A DNA stretch of 64,000 bases from positions 15,085,501-15,149,500 of the forward strand of contig NC_053413.1 of NCBI RefSeq assembly GCF_016859285.1, given 5' to 3'. Both the position numbers and the translations under genes were made by a program. Shown here piece by piece: positions 25,601 through 34,653 of the stretch. The notes beneath the pieces are model-generated. The model had not been told where the DNA came from, did no database searches, and saw only the letters and a list, made by a program, of their open reading frames with translations. Origin of the DNA: Xiphias gladius (lineage: Eukaryota; Chordata; Actinopteri; Istiophoriformes; Xiphiidae). Position 1 is the first letter of the stretch, and each line of letters begins with the position of its first letter.

Positions 25601-25878
25601 TGCTGCTTCCACCAACACTGCTGCCACCACCTCCAGACAGGGCACGGAGCCTACAGAGAGAGAAATGGTAGTAAGAGCAGAAGGGACAGAGGAAGGACAC
25701 ACAACACCAAATGCTGAGGTGGCATTTGGCATGTCTGAACATGTATGGAAAAGCTGCACTAGGCCTCAAAAGAAAACCAGTTTCACACCCTACAAATCTC
25801 TCCCCAAAGACTAATCATGAATTCATGCCAGTTCAATTACCATTCTGGTCCAAAGTTAAGTGTCTGGGTTTCCGCCAT
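9626..25878 (-). CDS. gigyf2: gigyf2, GRB10-interacting GYF protein 2
   Basis: Cytoplasmic scaffold that binds eIF4E2 (4EHP) and proline-rich partners to repress mRNA translation. Coding exons, minus strand, in order: 25841-25878, 25494-25650, 25215-25310, 23602-23710, 21765-21870, 21574-21614, 21088-21264, 19174-19385, 18827-18977, 18069-18320, 17783-17955, 17314-17470, 17037-17203, 16267-16361, 15643-15771, 15351-15481, 15127-15227, 14241-14381, 13967-14125, 13622-13876, 13417-13539, 12902-13195, 11938-12140, 11655-11806, 11354-11547, 9792-9933, 9626-9693. They total 4,023 nt: 1,340 aa plus stop, near the roughly 1,300 aa of human. All introns are GT-AG and all phases agree. Domains: 4EHP-binding motif at 49-58, GYF domain about 544-601, Glu/Arg coiled coil 765-949, polyQ about 1050-1067, and a conserved C-terminal block ending NMGEIETLEDF. 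The start MAETQTLNFGPEW matches the mammalian N-terminus. GIGYF2 is preferred over GIGYF1 because the C-terminal and Gln-rich blocks follow GIGYF2. The donor after 14241 (GTCGGG) is weak but keeps frame. Confidence 0.96.
10254..10534. mobile_element. Short dispersed teleost repeat (AGGGCTGCAAC family), copy 1
   Basis: Begins AGGGCTGCAACTCACGAT and ends near ACTAATCACTGCAGTTCT. The interior carries the phrases GTGAAAAATGGGCATCAC and CTTCAAATTACTTGCTTTGT, plus an A run. The ends are roughly inverted (GATTA/TAATC-rich), as in a MITE. It lies in the last large intron of gigyf2. Other copies in this window are listed separately. Confidence 0.75.
12186..12515. mobile_element. AGGGCTGCAAC-family repeat, copy 2 (diverged)
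   Basis: Begins AGGGCTGCAAGGGATTCA and carries the family phrases CTCATCACAATTTCATACAG, CCCAAGGTGATGTTGTCAAA and TTGCTTGTTCTGTCC. It ends near GTTTTAGCTGTTC. It is older and more diverged than copy 1, and sits in the gigyf2 intron between the exons at 11938-12140 and 12902-13195. Confidence 0.7.
12902..13195 (-). other. gigyf2 polyglutamine/polyhistidine exon
   Basis: 98-residue exon. It starts QRRQQQELLKL, contains the conserved KLSGWGNVAK and SLLEIQREEAQQM, then an uninterrupted run of 18 Gln followed by Pro-Gln-Gln and 5 His. The Gln run is encoded by mixed CAG and CAA codons, so it is not a pure CAG repeat. Long Leu reading frames on the opposite strand are shadows. Human GIGYF2 also has a Gln-rich, length-variable C-terminal region. 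Confidence 0.92.
13622..14381 (-). other. gigyf2 charged coiled-coil exons
   Basis: Three exons (14241-14381, 13967-14125, 13622-13876) encode about residues 765-949, dominated by Glu, Arg, Lys and Gln in heptad-like order (for example REEEERKRLEEALRARQEEE). An Ala run of nine residues and a run of ten Gln ahead of LAQMK lie in the last of these exons. This matches the long helical region between the GYF domain and C-terminus in GIGYF2. Introns here are only 115 and 90 bp. Confidence 0.9.
17037..17470 (-). other. gigyf2 GYF domain exons
   Basis: Two exons (17314-17470 and 17037-17203, split by a 110-bp intron) encode residues 505-612. The GYF domain spans about 544-601, with the hallmark KWFYKDPQGEIQGPF followed by EWFQAGYFTVSLLVKR and GEIMKMWGRVPFTPGPAP. 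The aromatic residues that form the proline-peptide pocket (W/F/Y and the GYF triplet) are intact, so binding to PPGL/PPGF-type partners is expected. Confidence 0.95.
19449..20767 (-). mobile_element. Decayed Tc1-like transposon in gigyf2 intron
   Basis: Terminal inverted repeats: TATATGAGTATTTGGACAGT from 19449, and the reverse complement TACACAAGAATTTAGACAAT at 20767, with about 6 mismatches over 32 bases including the shared GACACAATTTTC. The interior on the minus strand keeps Tc1/mariner transposase phrases (LWTDESKINL, VWRRKG, SVKHGGG) in a frame at 19939-20184, interrupted by stops and by a T run at about 20101-20119. It is about 1.32 kb, near the usual Tc1-like length, and non-functional. 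Confidence 0.85.
21574..21614 (-). other. gigyf2 41-nt microexon
   Basis: The exon encodes the GDRRFEKPGRKDP segment that follows the HRSQSWEER block, matching mammalian GIGYF2. Both splice sites are clear. Its length is not a multiple of three, so skipping would shift the frame. Confidence 0.85.
23818..25148 (-). mobile_element. Decayed Tc1-like transposon, second family, in gigyf2 intron
   Basis: About 1.33 kb flanked by TA (23816-23817 and 25149-25150). Ends TACAGTGCAATCAGAAAATA and, in reverse complement, TACATTGCATTCAAAAAGTA; the similarity continues through TTTTCACATTTTGTTATGTT GCAGCCTTA. Minus-strand transposase remnants include the phrase for VKHGGGSN near 24455-24475, but no intact frame. 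A 158-aa plus-strand frame at 24632-25108 is a shadow of this element. Its right end is 66 bp from the gigyf2 exon at 25215-25310. Confidence 0.87.
25494..25650 (-). other. gigyf2 4EHP-binding exon
   Basis: Encodes residues about 14-65, including PPLSPALPKYKLADYRYG and continuing REEMLALYVKDNK. The YRYGREEML segment (49-57) fits the YxYxxxxL-hydrophobic consensus used by GIGYF proteins to bind eIF4E2/4EHP. All key residues (two Tyr, Leu) are present. A Gly/Ser-rich insert precedes it. Confidence 0.93.
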
Positions 25879-25892
25879 TCTTCCTTGAAGTT

Positions 25893-28246
25893 CTACAAAT
25901 ATGAAAAGGGAGGAAAAGGATTAGAACCACTCAGTAGATATCTTGAAGACATAAATGAAGCATCATCATGTTGTAGTTTTTTTCCCCCAACTTGCACAGA
26001 AAAGAAAAATCTTACATACTTATGGTGAGCATTTTACATATCAAATACTTACTAATCTCTCATTAAATGGTCCACGATGGACTATTTTTTTTCAATTGAT
26101 TAATGGTCTGTACAGGTTCTGAGCATCCAAGTTGACAACTTAAAATGTCTTTTGTCCACCACCAAAGATTATCAATTCAAAAATTATATAAAAAACATAA
26201 AACATGCTCACACTTGACAAAGCTGGAAACAGAGATTTTTTTTGCCATTTTTACTTGTTTAAACAACTGCATGGATTAAACAGACATTTAAACTGTTGCA
26301 GATTAGTTTTCTTTCGGTTGTCTAATTTATTATTTGACAAGTTGTTTCAACTGTAGTTCAAATAAGGCTGACAGAACAACGAGTTCTATTAACTGTACCC
26401 CTTCAAAAATACTTATGTTTTGTTTCAGAAAACTGTTATCATATTGCAACTACTATTTTATATCAGAAAAACTGAGTAATCTCAAATACGTTTGAAATCA
26501 ATTCATATTTACACAGATATTGTTAACTAACCAATGTAATTAGTTTTACCATACCTTTTTTTTTTTTTTTTTTTTTAAATTTCACTCAGACACTGCATCT
26601 ACCACAGCACAGAAGTGCCAAATTTAACAGGACAGAATTTGGTAAAACCCTTAAGTTTTTGATACCCGCTTTAATGTTCTCCATCTCTTCAAGATTTACA
26701 GCCCATCCCACTAGCAAACACAACCAGTGTACAATTTCAATCTGCTAAAGCTATTTTAAGAAGTTTCCCAGCATGCGAGTAGGGTATGACAGACACCTGT
26801 AGTTGACAACAGAGATGGTCTTTACTGCAGCAAATAAAATAATCATACACAAACATGTTATGTCAACAAGATTAGTCGTTAGTTTACGTTAGGTTTCTCC
26901 ACTGCCAAGACTTTACCTTACACTTTGGATTGAGAGCGAGGATTTATTACATAGCGAGGCTTTCTCAAATATCGGGCACAAAAGGCGACAGCAGACTCAC
27001 AGTACCACTGACCATATGGAAGTCAGGGTAAGCCACGTGTAAGTTGGTAGTTAAAGCAAACTCAACTGAAGTGGGCAACATTTCTGACAACTCTCCTGCA
27101 CGCTTCGTACGTTTGCCAGTGCTAAACTAAAGTGAAATCCAAACGCCTGGCTGAGTTTACATAACGTATTAAGTTGTCTGCAACGACTAAAGGAGCCAAT
27201 GTTCGCCAACTGGTCAATCTGTTCAAAACAACACCACTTTCACGAGTTTTATTAAGACAAATTTACGGTTTTGAAAAGAGGGGTCAGCGGAAAAATGACT
27301 GACCACCACGTTCTTGTAAAGTTGTCCGGTTGTTACCTTATGTAAAACGCTGAGTGCAGCGTGTAGTGTTAACGCTGGTAAAAGGAAAGCAGGAGCGCAC
27401 AGCCACCGCACGGTGGTCAGGCCGACCCATCCTGTAGCTAACGTTGGTTACATTACTGAATCATGCTAAAAGCTGGCTAACATTGCTCTCGCCGAGCCGC
27501 TATGGTCACTCGGGAAGGTTAAGTGGAAATCATCCGCGTTTACTAACATTATATTAGCTAATGCAGCAAGCTAACCAGTAAAATAAACAACTAACGCTGA
27601 CAATTCATGGGGCATTAGTAACTGACATTAGCCAACATATCTCGTAACGGTAGGGTTGACAGTAGGGTTATAGTTATGTTGAAAGGTGGTGACAGAGGTG
27701 TAGTTAAAGTGCTACCTGCTACATGCTGGTGCCACACCGGGATATTTTCACCAACCAGCAGAACGACAGCCAACTGTGGTTCTGCCAGCGCGTTAGCTAG
27801 CTAGCAGCGTTTTCTCCCAACGTTGCTCATGTATCTGTCGTACGTCAAGGTTTATACGTGTGTTGACAGTAATTTATTCTACCATAAGGGGGGCAAGTCT
27901 TGTCAAATAATTTACCTAACAAACGTAACACTGCTCTGGCACAAGTTAATCCCTATCCTAAACACTTACAGCTAGCACGCTAACAGGTTAGCTACCTAGC
28001 TACACGCGGCCTTCCGAGCAGCCTGGATCCACAACAAAATTTCCTTGTCAGGCCGTCCCGCACTTCACACGGCCCGGACACGCACACACAGGCACTGGGG
28101 CCCGGTGCTACAAGGCCAAGTAAACATGGTGGTTTAACAACAGTCCCAAGCACGACAGCTCGTCAGAATATGACTCTTTGACATGGCACTTCACTTAAAT
28201 GTACGATTTTTTCCTTTGCTAGTGTATTAAACTTTGGCTGTCTTAC
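25893..28246 (-). other. gigyf2 first intron (in 5'UTR)
   Basis: About 2.35 kb between the non-coding first exon (ending 28247) and the exon beginning at 25892, which carries the start codon at 25878. It contains a T run at 26556-26576 and, around 27400-28020, many scattered GTTAGC/GCTAAC motifs. No coding sequence is evident. Confidence 0.6.
26556..26576. repeat. Homopolymer T tract
   Basis: About 21 consecutive T on the plus strand in gigyf2 intron 1. No adjoining SINE or retrocopy body was recognised, so it is called a simple repeat only. Confidence 0.9.
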
Positions 28247-28330
28247 CTCTGCTTGTTCTGACAGCACAAGGTTTGTATGCGAGTTGTGTAGCTCTCTCTG
28301 GGCTCTCTCTCTCTCTCTTCGTTTTCCACA
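28247..28330 (-). other. Probable gigyf2 non-coding first exon
   Basis: On the minus strand a strong donor, CAGAG|GTAAGA, lies at 28247. Upstream, about 28290-28320, is a pyrimidine/purine (CT/GA)n run and a YY1-type motif at 28329-28337, both common at vertebrate housekeeping promoters. The 5' boundary is a guess; there is no TATA box. Confidence 0.5.
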
Positions 28331-28337
28331 AGATGGC
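28329..28337 (-). promoter_or_regulatory. YY1-like element at the gigyf2 promoter
   Basis: CAAGATGGC on the plus strand, GCCATCTTG on the coding strand. This is the core of the YY1 consensus that often sits just at or downstream of TATA-less start sites. Its position just upstream of the predicted first exon supports a promoter here. Confidence 0.5.
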
Positions 28338-28340
28338 TGA

Positions 28341-30680
28341 GTGTTGGTCACATGACAACAGATAAAAACCCGTATGCCGTGGTGAGATTTGCTGACTGAT
28401 ACGTATTCACAGACAACGAGGTGAATATGGCCACTGCATTTATCATTCTCATGTGAGATGCGTCTGCTGTGCACAGTACACGCAAGTCATGTCAGCCGTG
28501 CCACATGAAATGCTGTTTGAATAAAACGGGTCTCATTTTATTTTTACACGCATCCAAAGTAGTGATGGGGGGATATGGTACGGGCGTACATACCAGCCCC
28601 CACCGCCCTCCCCAGAAGCCAATGTACACAATAATGTAAGCTTCTCGTACACATGTGTTCCCTCTGAATGTGTGTATAAATTCCTCAACACAGAATAATA
28701 ACTGTATGAGATATTACCATTAAAACACCATTTTGCAATTGTTGAATCATAAGCAAAAAAATTCTTCATGGTCTTCAGAAAGCCTATAAAAGATTGTTTT
28801 TTGTTTGTTTGTTTTTGTTTTATTGTTTGTTTTTGGCTAATTATGTGTTCATTGTACAAGTATTTTCTCTATTTGGATTTTTTGCCTCACACAATAATTG
28901 ATGACATCCTGACTCACCATTTTTTTTTTTTTTTTTGTGTGTTTATGCCTAAATGGAGAATGCTCAGGCCCTGCTGGGGCGCTTTTGTGCTTTCTGTATG
29001 GGTTCACTGACAGGTCAATAAGTTAATTATATGTATCTTAAAAACACCTAGAGGGCATAAAGCTGGACAGTGGAAAGTATTGCCACAAGTGCCTAATTAG
29101 AGCATATCCATCGTTTCCAATAAAATAGAAATTAGAAGCAGCATTACTCACCGTAATAAGCATTTCTTAATTCACTGATGTCTTATTCTTGCTTTCTAAT
29201 TTTTGTGTATATAGAACAACGCCATTGATTTTAACCAAACAATATCCCTGATGCAGGACTAGGGTATGACAATCCTACACTGGTACTACTTTCCAAAGGT
29301 TTTTGACCGTGCTAAATACATAGGAAGCAGCTATATGTCTTCATGATCTGACTGCGATGCTGTCAAGCACATATGGTTGATGTTTTTGCAGGTGCGTGCG
29401 CTATTCTTTACAGCACCTAAACTTGGTAACTTACTTGTTACCAATAAATTAATTCCAGGAGTTTAGGAGTAGCTATACCACAATGTTTAGCCATGGTTCA
29501 CTGCACCAGTGTAGGTCACAATGTCTACATTGGTGCAATGAACTCTGTGTCACAGAGTTGAGCTCACATTAACAATATGTGTATTTAATGGGAACTTGGA
29601 TGCACTGTGTACATACACAATGGACAGAGAGTGATAGATAGTGGTGGTCAGTGGAGTCCTGACAGCAAATTGCTGCCCCGTGGGCCCTCTAAGGTACTGT
29701 ATATGTCGGGCAAAGTCACATCACAGCCACAGCAACCTGCTATAACATTCATATAGCCACACTGCCTCAACATTAGGTTAGTTAGCCTCTGCTAGTAGCT
29801 TGCTATTAAAACTAATGCTACCACATTACTGTGTAGTTACTTCAGCATCTTCACGCAGTGTAATGAACTTCCATTTAGGCTTATATTACTCTAGAACTAT
29901 TGTTAAAGTCTCCATTTACCGGCTATACAAGTAGGCCAATTACTGTAGTAGTACAACTACTGTAATGCAAGTATTGTAGTACCAACCCATGCCCACACAC
30001 AGCCAGTTATAGCCACCCAGTGAGCCCGCCTGTCCCCACTGCAATCACAGCAAGTGGCCTGGGCTCGACCCTAATTTATGGATTTGGATTCGGATTTGGT
30101 ATGTGGATTTGCTCATAACGATGGAATATTTAAACATCGAACTAAAAATAAAAAATGAGGGTATGTTTACCAACTACAAGTCCCCTACCAGTTGTCTCTA
30201 ACAAGCTAACACAACATGCTAATAAGTCGCTAATGCAATTAATTACCAAATTTGTTAACAGTTAAGGCGAGTTAGCTAAATTGGGCTAATTTAAGGGTAA
30301 CTTTATTGTTACATAGTAAAAACATAACTAATTCAGTAATTAGAAAAACATTTTAAATCATCTGTTAAGAGGAAAATGAACAAATGGGAGCCTGTGCTGC
30401 AAAAAAAAAGGTTTTGGTGGCGTTATGGCAGCAACAAGAAAAACCATCATTATCGTAATTTTGTTATCATGTTATATTGTGCGGTCAATGTACAGTGAAT
30501 CCACATTGTTATGTAATTTATTGCAAAAATTACGGCGGATCCATGGAGACAGTGGAGTCCATGGAATCCATGGAGTTCTGTGTTTATTGTAGGTCTGGGA
30601 GCCCCTGCATAATAAAAACATTTTATTTTTAACATTAATTTCTAGGGGTTTCTTCTCGTCTCACACCTTGCCCGACATAT
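28341..30680. other. Intergenic between gigyf2 promoter and tRNA cluster
   Basis: Contains a T run near 28919-28937 and, near 30540-30577, a short tandem TCCATGGAG-like repeat. No protein-coding gene or non-coding RNA was recognised. Confidence 0.55.
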
Positions 30681-30752
30681 GGCTCGTTGGTCTAGGGGTA
30701 TGATTCTCGCTTAGGGTGCGAGAGGTCCCGGGTTCAAATCCCGGACGAGCCC
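30681..30752 (+). tRNA. tRNA-Pro (AGG)
   Basis: 72-nt cloverleaf. The acceptor stem pairs GGCTCGT with ACGAGCC, the D-arm is TGGTCTAGGGGTA, the anticodon loop TTAGGGT has AGG at 30713-30715, and the T-arm is GGTTCAAATCC. It matches the vertebrate nuclear tRNA-Pro(AGG) sequence. No intron. A T run a few bases downstream (from about 30760) serves as RNA polymerase III terminator. Confidence 0.97.
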
Positions 30753-31039
30753 TGTGCTTCTTTTTTTTCTTCTTCCTGTATACGGTTGTTTCTTCCTTGG
30801 TATCGGTCATTGTATTCTTACCCGCGTCTGTCACTACTTGTGTAAAGCGGTTAATATCCTAGTAAAAAGGTTGTATAGCTAATCGTAATGTACATCATTG
30901 GCAAAATGGAAATATTTTTTTCTATAGCAAAGAAAAATGGCACATCCATTGCAGAAGAAAACTGAATGTAATATTAGGTAAATCGACTCTGGTAGAATAG
31001 ACTTTATAAATGCTGTTGAAATGGAAACGGCAAAAAGTA

Positions 31040-31111
31040 TGACCCCGACGTGATTTGAACACGCAACCTTCTGATCTGGAGTCAGACGCGCTACCGTTGC
31101 GCCACGAGGTC
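31040..31111 (-). tRNA. tRNA-Trp (CCA)
   Basis: 72-nt gene on the minus strand starting GACCTCGTGGCGCAACGGTA. The anticodon loop holds CCA within GACTCCAGATC, and the T-arm is GTGTTCAAATCAC. The acceptor stem pairs correctly with A as discriminator at 31040. No intron. A T5 terminator follows on the minus strand (AAAAA at about 31032-31036 on plus). Confidence 0.97.
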
Positions 31112-31359
31112 TGACGTTCCGTAGTGTGGATGGAGTTCATAAAAACCACCTCAACTGTTTATGTATTTACTCAGGAGAGTGCCAGTAATTTGAGGAAAAG
31201 AAAGCAAAACACAATAGACATTACAACAGAAGGTCAGTGTTATATTCATTTTTGAGGTATAGATTGGAAAAGCGGAGGCGTCAACATTTTAAATGTGGAA
31301 AGAGAGTGGAGCATCTCTTAGAATGAAATTCTAAAATTATTTAGCAGGCATGTACATCT

Positions 31360-31433
31360 GGCCGGTTAGCTCAGTTGGTTAGAGCGTGGTGCTAATAACG
31401 CCAAGGTCGCGGGTTCGATCCCCGTACGGGCCA
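31360..31433 (+). tRNA. tRNA-Ile (AAT)
   Basis: 74-nt cloverleaf starting GGCCGGTTAGCTCAGTTGGT. The anticodon loop CTAATAA has AAT at 31394-31396, and the T-arm is GGGTTCGATCCCC. The acceptor stem closes with CGGGCCA. A TTTTT terminator lies about 7 bases after the 3' end. Confidence 0.97.
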
Positions 31434-31771
31434 TTGTATTTTTCCAGAAGTACTCGTACATCGTTGGTTTACGGGTGGGTAATTTGACGGCTAAACATGC
31501 GACTGAAAGAATAAATAGCTGTTTTTCTTTCTTGGCTTGCACCATCAGTAAAGTTGCATTGTTTTTTTATTATTTTGACTTTCTTTTATACATCCACCGA
31601 GATTCTTCTTTCAGATTTTCTTGGTGTGTGTCTTGCAGCAGAACGCAGCGGGATCCTTGAAATCCTTAAAAAAAAACGCAAAAAAACAAACCTGGTTTTA
31701 GAACATATTTTGCACCCATCAGACGGACCGGACTCGAAAGAATTAGTCGGCTTCCTGTTGAGACTCCCAAG

Positions 31772-31843
31772 GCGTTGGTGGTATAGTGGTTAGCATAGCT
31801 GCCTTCCAAGCAGTTGACCCGGGTTCGATTCCCGGCCAACGCA
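31772..31843 (+). tRNA. tRNA-Gly (TCC)
   Basis: 72-nt cloverleaf starting GCGTTGGTGGTATAGTGGTT. The anticodon loop CTTCCAA has TCC at 31805-31807, and the T-arm is GGGTTCGATTCCC. The acceptor GCGTTGG pairs with CCAACGC. Unlike the other three tRNA genes here, no run of four T follows within about 80 bases; only short TTT tracts are present. Confidence 0.96.
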
Positions 31844-31954
31844 TAACCTTTATCTTTAGCAACGTGAACGACCAGAATATGCAACAAGAGTTATAAGTAA
31901 TTTCTGTGTATACAGTAGTACACCTGTTCATAACGTTTTGGATTTTTAAAGCAG

Positions 31955-32663
31955 CACTAGCTTGTAATAAGGCACCGTTTATAAAGAGTTTATGAATAAA
32001 ATTAATGGCTTTATTAATGGTTAATATCTAATTTACTCTTGATAATGTTTAGAAATCATTCACTAACGCTTTGCAGATCAATTACAAGCCATTAATAACA
32101 GCAACCTTTGGGCTGCCAGGTTGCGGAAAATCCTCCTCTAGCATGACACTATGCAAGTACTTCTCTTTCATTACAGAGACATCACAGAGACCCTCCAAGC
32201 CATCAAGTCCTTAGTTATAAATGTTAGTAAGTCATTAACAAACGGTACCACGATTCTAACTTTCTTATCTTGTATGCTGTTAGTAAGCCATTAACAAAGG
32301 GTAACGGGTTTCTCAATTTGTAATAAGCCATCAGCGAAAGTCAATCGGTCAGCTAATAAATCATTAGTGAAGGGTTCAACAATGATCCATAATAAACAGT
32401 TTAAAAATGGATTTTGGTCAAGATGCCCCGCAGCCCTTTTTTTCAGGAGGCGAGTGGTCAAGCAGTTCCCTTGTGAATTAAATACCTTGCTAAAAAGCAA
32501 AAGTGTCATGCTGGAGGGGGATTTCCACAACCTTGTAACCCAACTGTTGTTATTAGTAATGGCTTATGACTGATCTATAAGCATTAGTAAATGATTTATT
32601 AAACAGTAATAGAGCCATTAATTACAGCTTAACCCTTAATAGATGGGGCCTTACCAGAAAGTG
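31955..32663. mobile_element. AT-rich MITE-like repeat with imperfect terminal repeats
   Basis: Left end CACTAGCTTGTAATAAGGCA; right end in reverse complement CACTTTCTGGTAAGGCCCCA, both continuing into a TTTATAA/CTATTAA phrase. The interior has many ATTAATGG / AGTAAGCCATTAACAAA-like units at irregular spacing. No transposase. It resembles a dispersed percomorph repeat, and lies between the tRNA cluster and kncn. Confidence 0.6.
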
Positions 32664-34542
32664 CCACCGTTAAACCTATGTAACGATATAACCGCTCAAC
32701 GTGTTTGTATAGTTAATCAAATCCTGTGTACATACATTATAATGCAAGTAGCAGAAAATGGAATGCCCATAATTAATTTAATTCAAATTTTTCAAATACA
32801 AAACACATCAGCTACAGCTAATAGTTTTTGCACAGTTAGATGGTTGTTACTGCATTATCCATCTTAATTTTTAAAAATGAATGCTGGTTATTATTTCTGC
32901 AGATATGCTTATATGTGGAGAGACAAGTGATATTTGATAAATAAAGTATTACAGACAGATTGAAACATGTGGAATAAAATTATGCACCAATGTCATCAGA
33001 TCTTTTTTTGTTTTTTTTAATTTAAATTAAATCTATTGAAGCTGTTTGTTAATTTATCTTGTAAATTAATTAACATTCATAAAATAAATTCATTTGTTAT
33101 CCTATTAACCGTTGTTTATGTCAGTCATACATTTTTCTTTGAGCAATCACACATCTCATATCCGCAATCAATTTTCACATCCATTGAAAGACATAAGGGA
33201 CACATTTGCGTCGGTAATTTGCGGTTATTGCTTCACATATAATGAGTTTGTGCTCAGCCTCCCACACTGATAGCTCAAGGTGTGATGATTGAGGGCAACC
33301 AGCCATTTACTGTGTACATTATGTGAACACTGGAGATAGTATGTCACTTCAGTAAAGGGCAGCAAGGCCTGTAATAATTTCCCATAATAATAATAATGAT
33401 AATGCCCATGTCATATTGTCGTGTTCCCTGATAGAGGTATCTGCATGAATTCTACCCCATAACCCCTGCAACAGAACAACCCGGGGGTCTGGACTGTAAG
33501 ATAAAATGATTAACAAGTCAGCAAAGATGACAAGGACTTCAAGGATGACAAGGATCAAATTAGTTTATTAAATTAGTTTAATTTTTCAGAAATCTTTCGT
33601 TTTCAAGAGTTTTACCTCTTCTCCCCTTCAAAAGTTATTTAAATTACAATCTAATCTATCACTTTTTTTTTCAAACGCAAACGCTCATACAAATATATAA
33701 CCTTTGGGCTGTCCGTTAACTTTGCTTCATTTTCAAGGCACACAAGACTACCAGAAACTCAGTAGGCATGGACTGCATATGTGACCCTTCCCCTAATTAT
33801 TACCAGCACTGATTAATAATAGATTTAGACATGTGGCTCTAGAGGAAGATGGAAGGAGTTTATTTGTTGATCGGGAAATATGTCACTGTCTCTCCTCTAC
33901 CCAGTAAGTTCATTTGTTATCCTATTTACCGTTGGTAATCCTGCTTACCCTCTTTTTCCCTCTGTTGCCATGGATATGCTATTCCTATGGCAACTGCAGG
34001 CCTTCGTGGATGGCCTCGGGCCCCCACCTCAGAGGACTCTCTGAACCTTTCATTATACATTCCCTTCAAGCTTGCAGACAAATCACACAAGTAGCACATG
34101 CTCTAACTATGTCTCTCTGACTGTCACCCTCTCTTTCTCTCTCTGCCCTGCCCCCTTCTGCTTTTTGTCTCGCTGCTGCTCTGCCCTTGTAGTCATACTA
34201 CTGTGTCTTACTTTTAAGTCCTTGACGCACAGCACGTGTCCAAGACAGCAGCAGCACATCTGTTGGTTGTTATCGTGTTCATTTTTTGTAAATTGCACTC
34301 TAGGCATTCACTGATACTGCATGCCAGTGCTGGTAGGAGGAGGGCTTTGATCAGATTTGTAGCGCGCGTATCGCTGTCATAAGAGTCGACTCCCCAAGCT
34401 TTCGAATTTTCAGGGGCAATGGAAACCAGAGCTCCATCTTTAAAGATGCATGAGACGTCTTGCGCAGAGAATAGAGATGGAGGCTCAGCCAGAGAAAGTG
34501 TTTCTGTGTCAGAGACAGTGAAACAAGGGAGTGGTGAGGCGC
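32664..34542. other. Intergenic upstream of kncn
   Basis: No gene recognised. AT-rich to about 33900, then more balanced and CT-rich (34100-34160). The kncn promoter should lie at its right edge, but no clear core element was identified. Confidence 0.5.
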
Positions 34543-34653
34543 ATGCGGATGACAGAAAAGTTGGCAGTGGCGGTGAGGGTCGAAGCAGAATACAGCGCCA
34601 GGACTGGTCACTGTGTGTGTATGTGGGGCAGGTGGGGGGCCTCCACCTGCTGA
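34543..34653 (+). promoter_or_regulatory. Upstream open reading frame ending at the kncn start codon
   Basis: An ATG at 34543 opens a 36-codon frame whose TGA (34651-34653) directly abuts the kncn ATG at 34654, giving the string TGAATG. If the leader extends this far upstream, the arrangement could influence initiation. A second longer frame from 34419 overlaps the kncn start out of frame. Confidence 0.4.
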
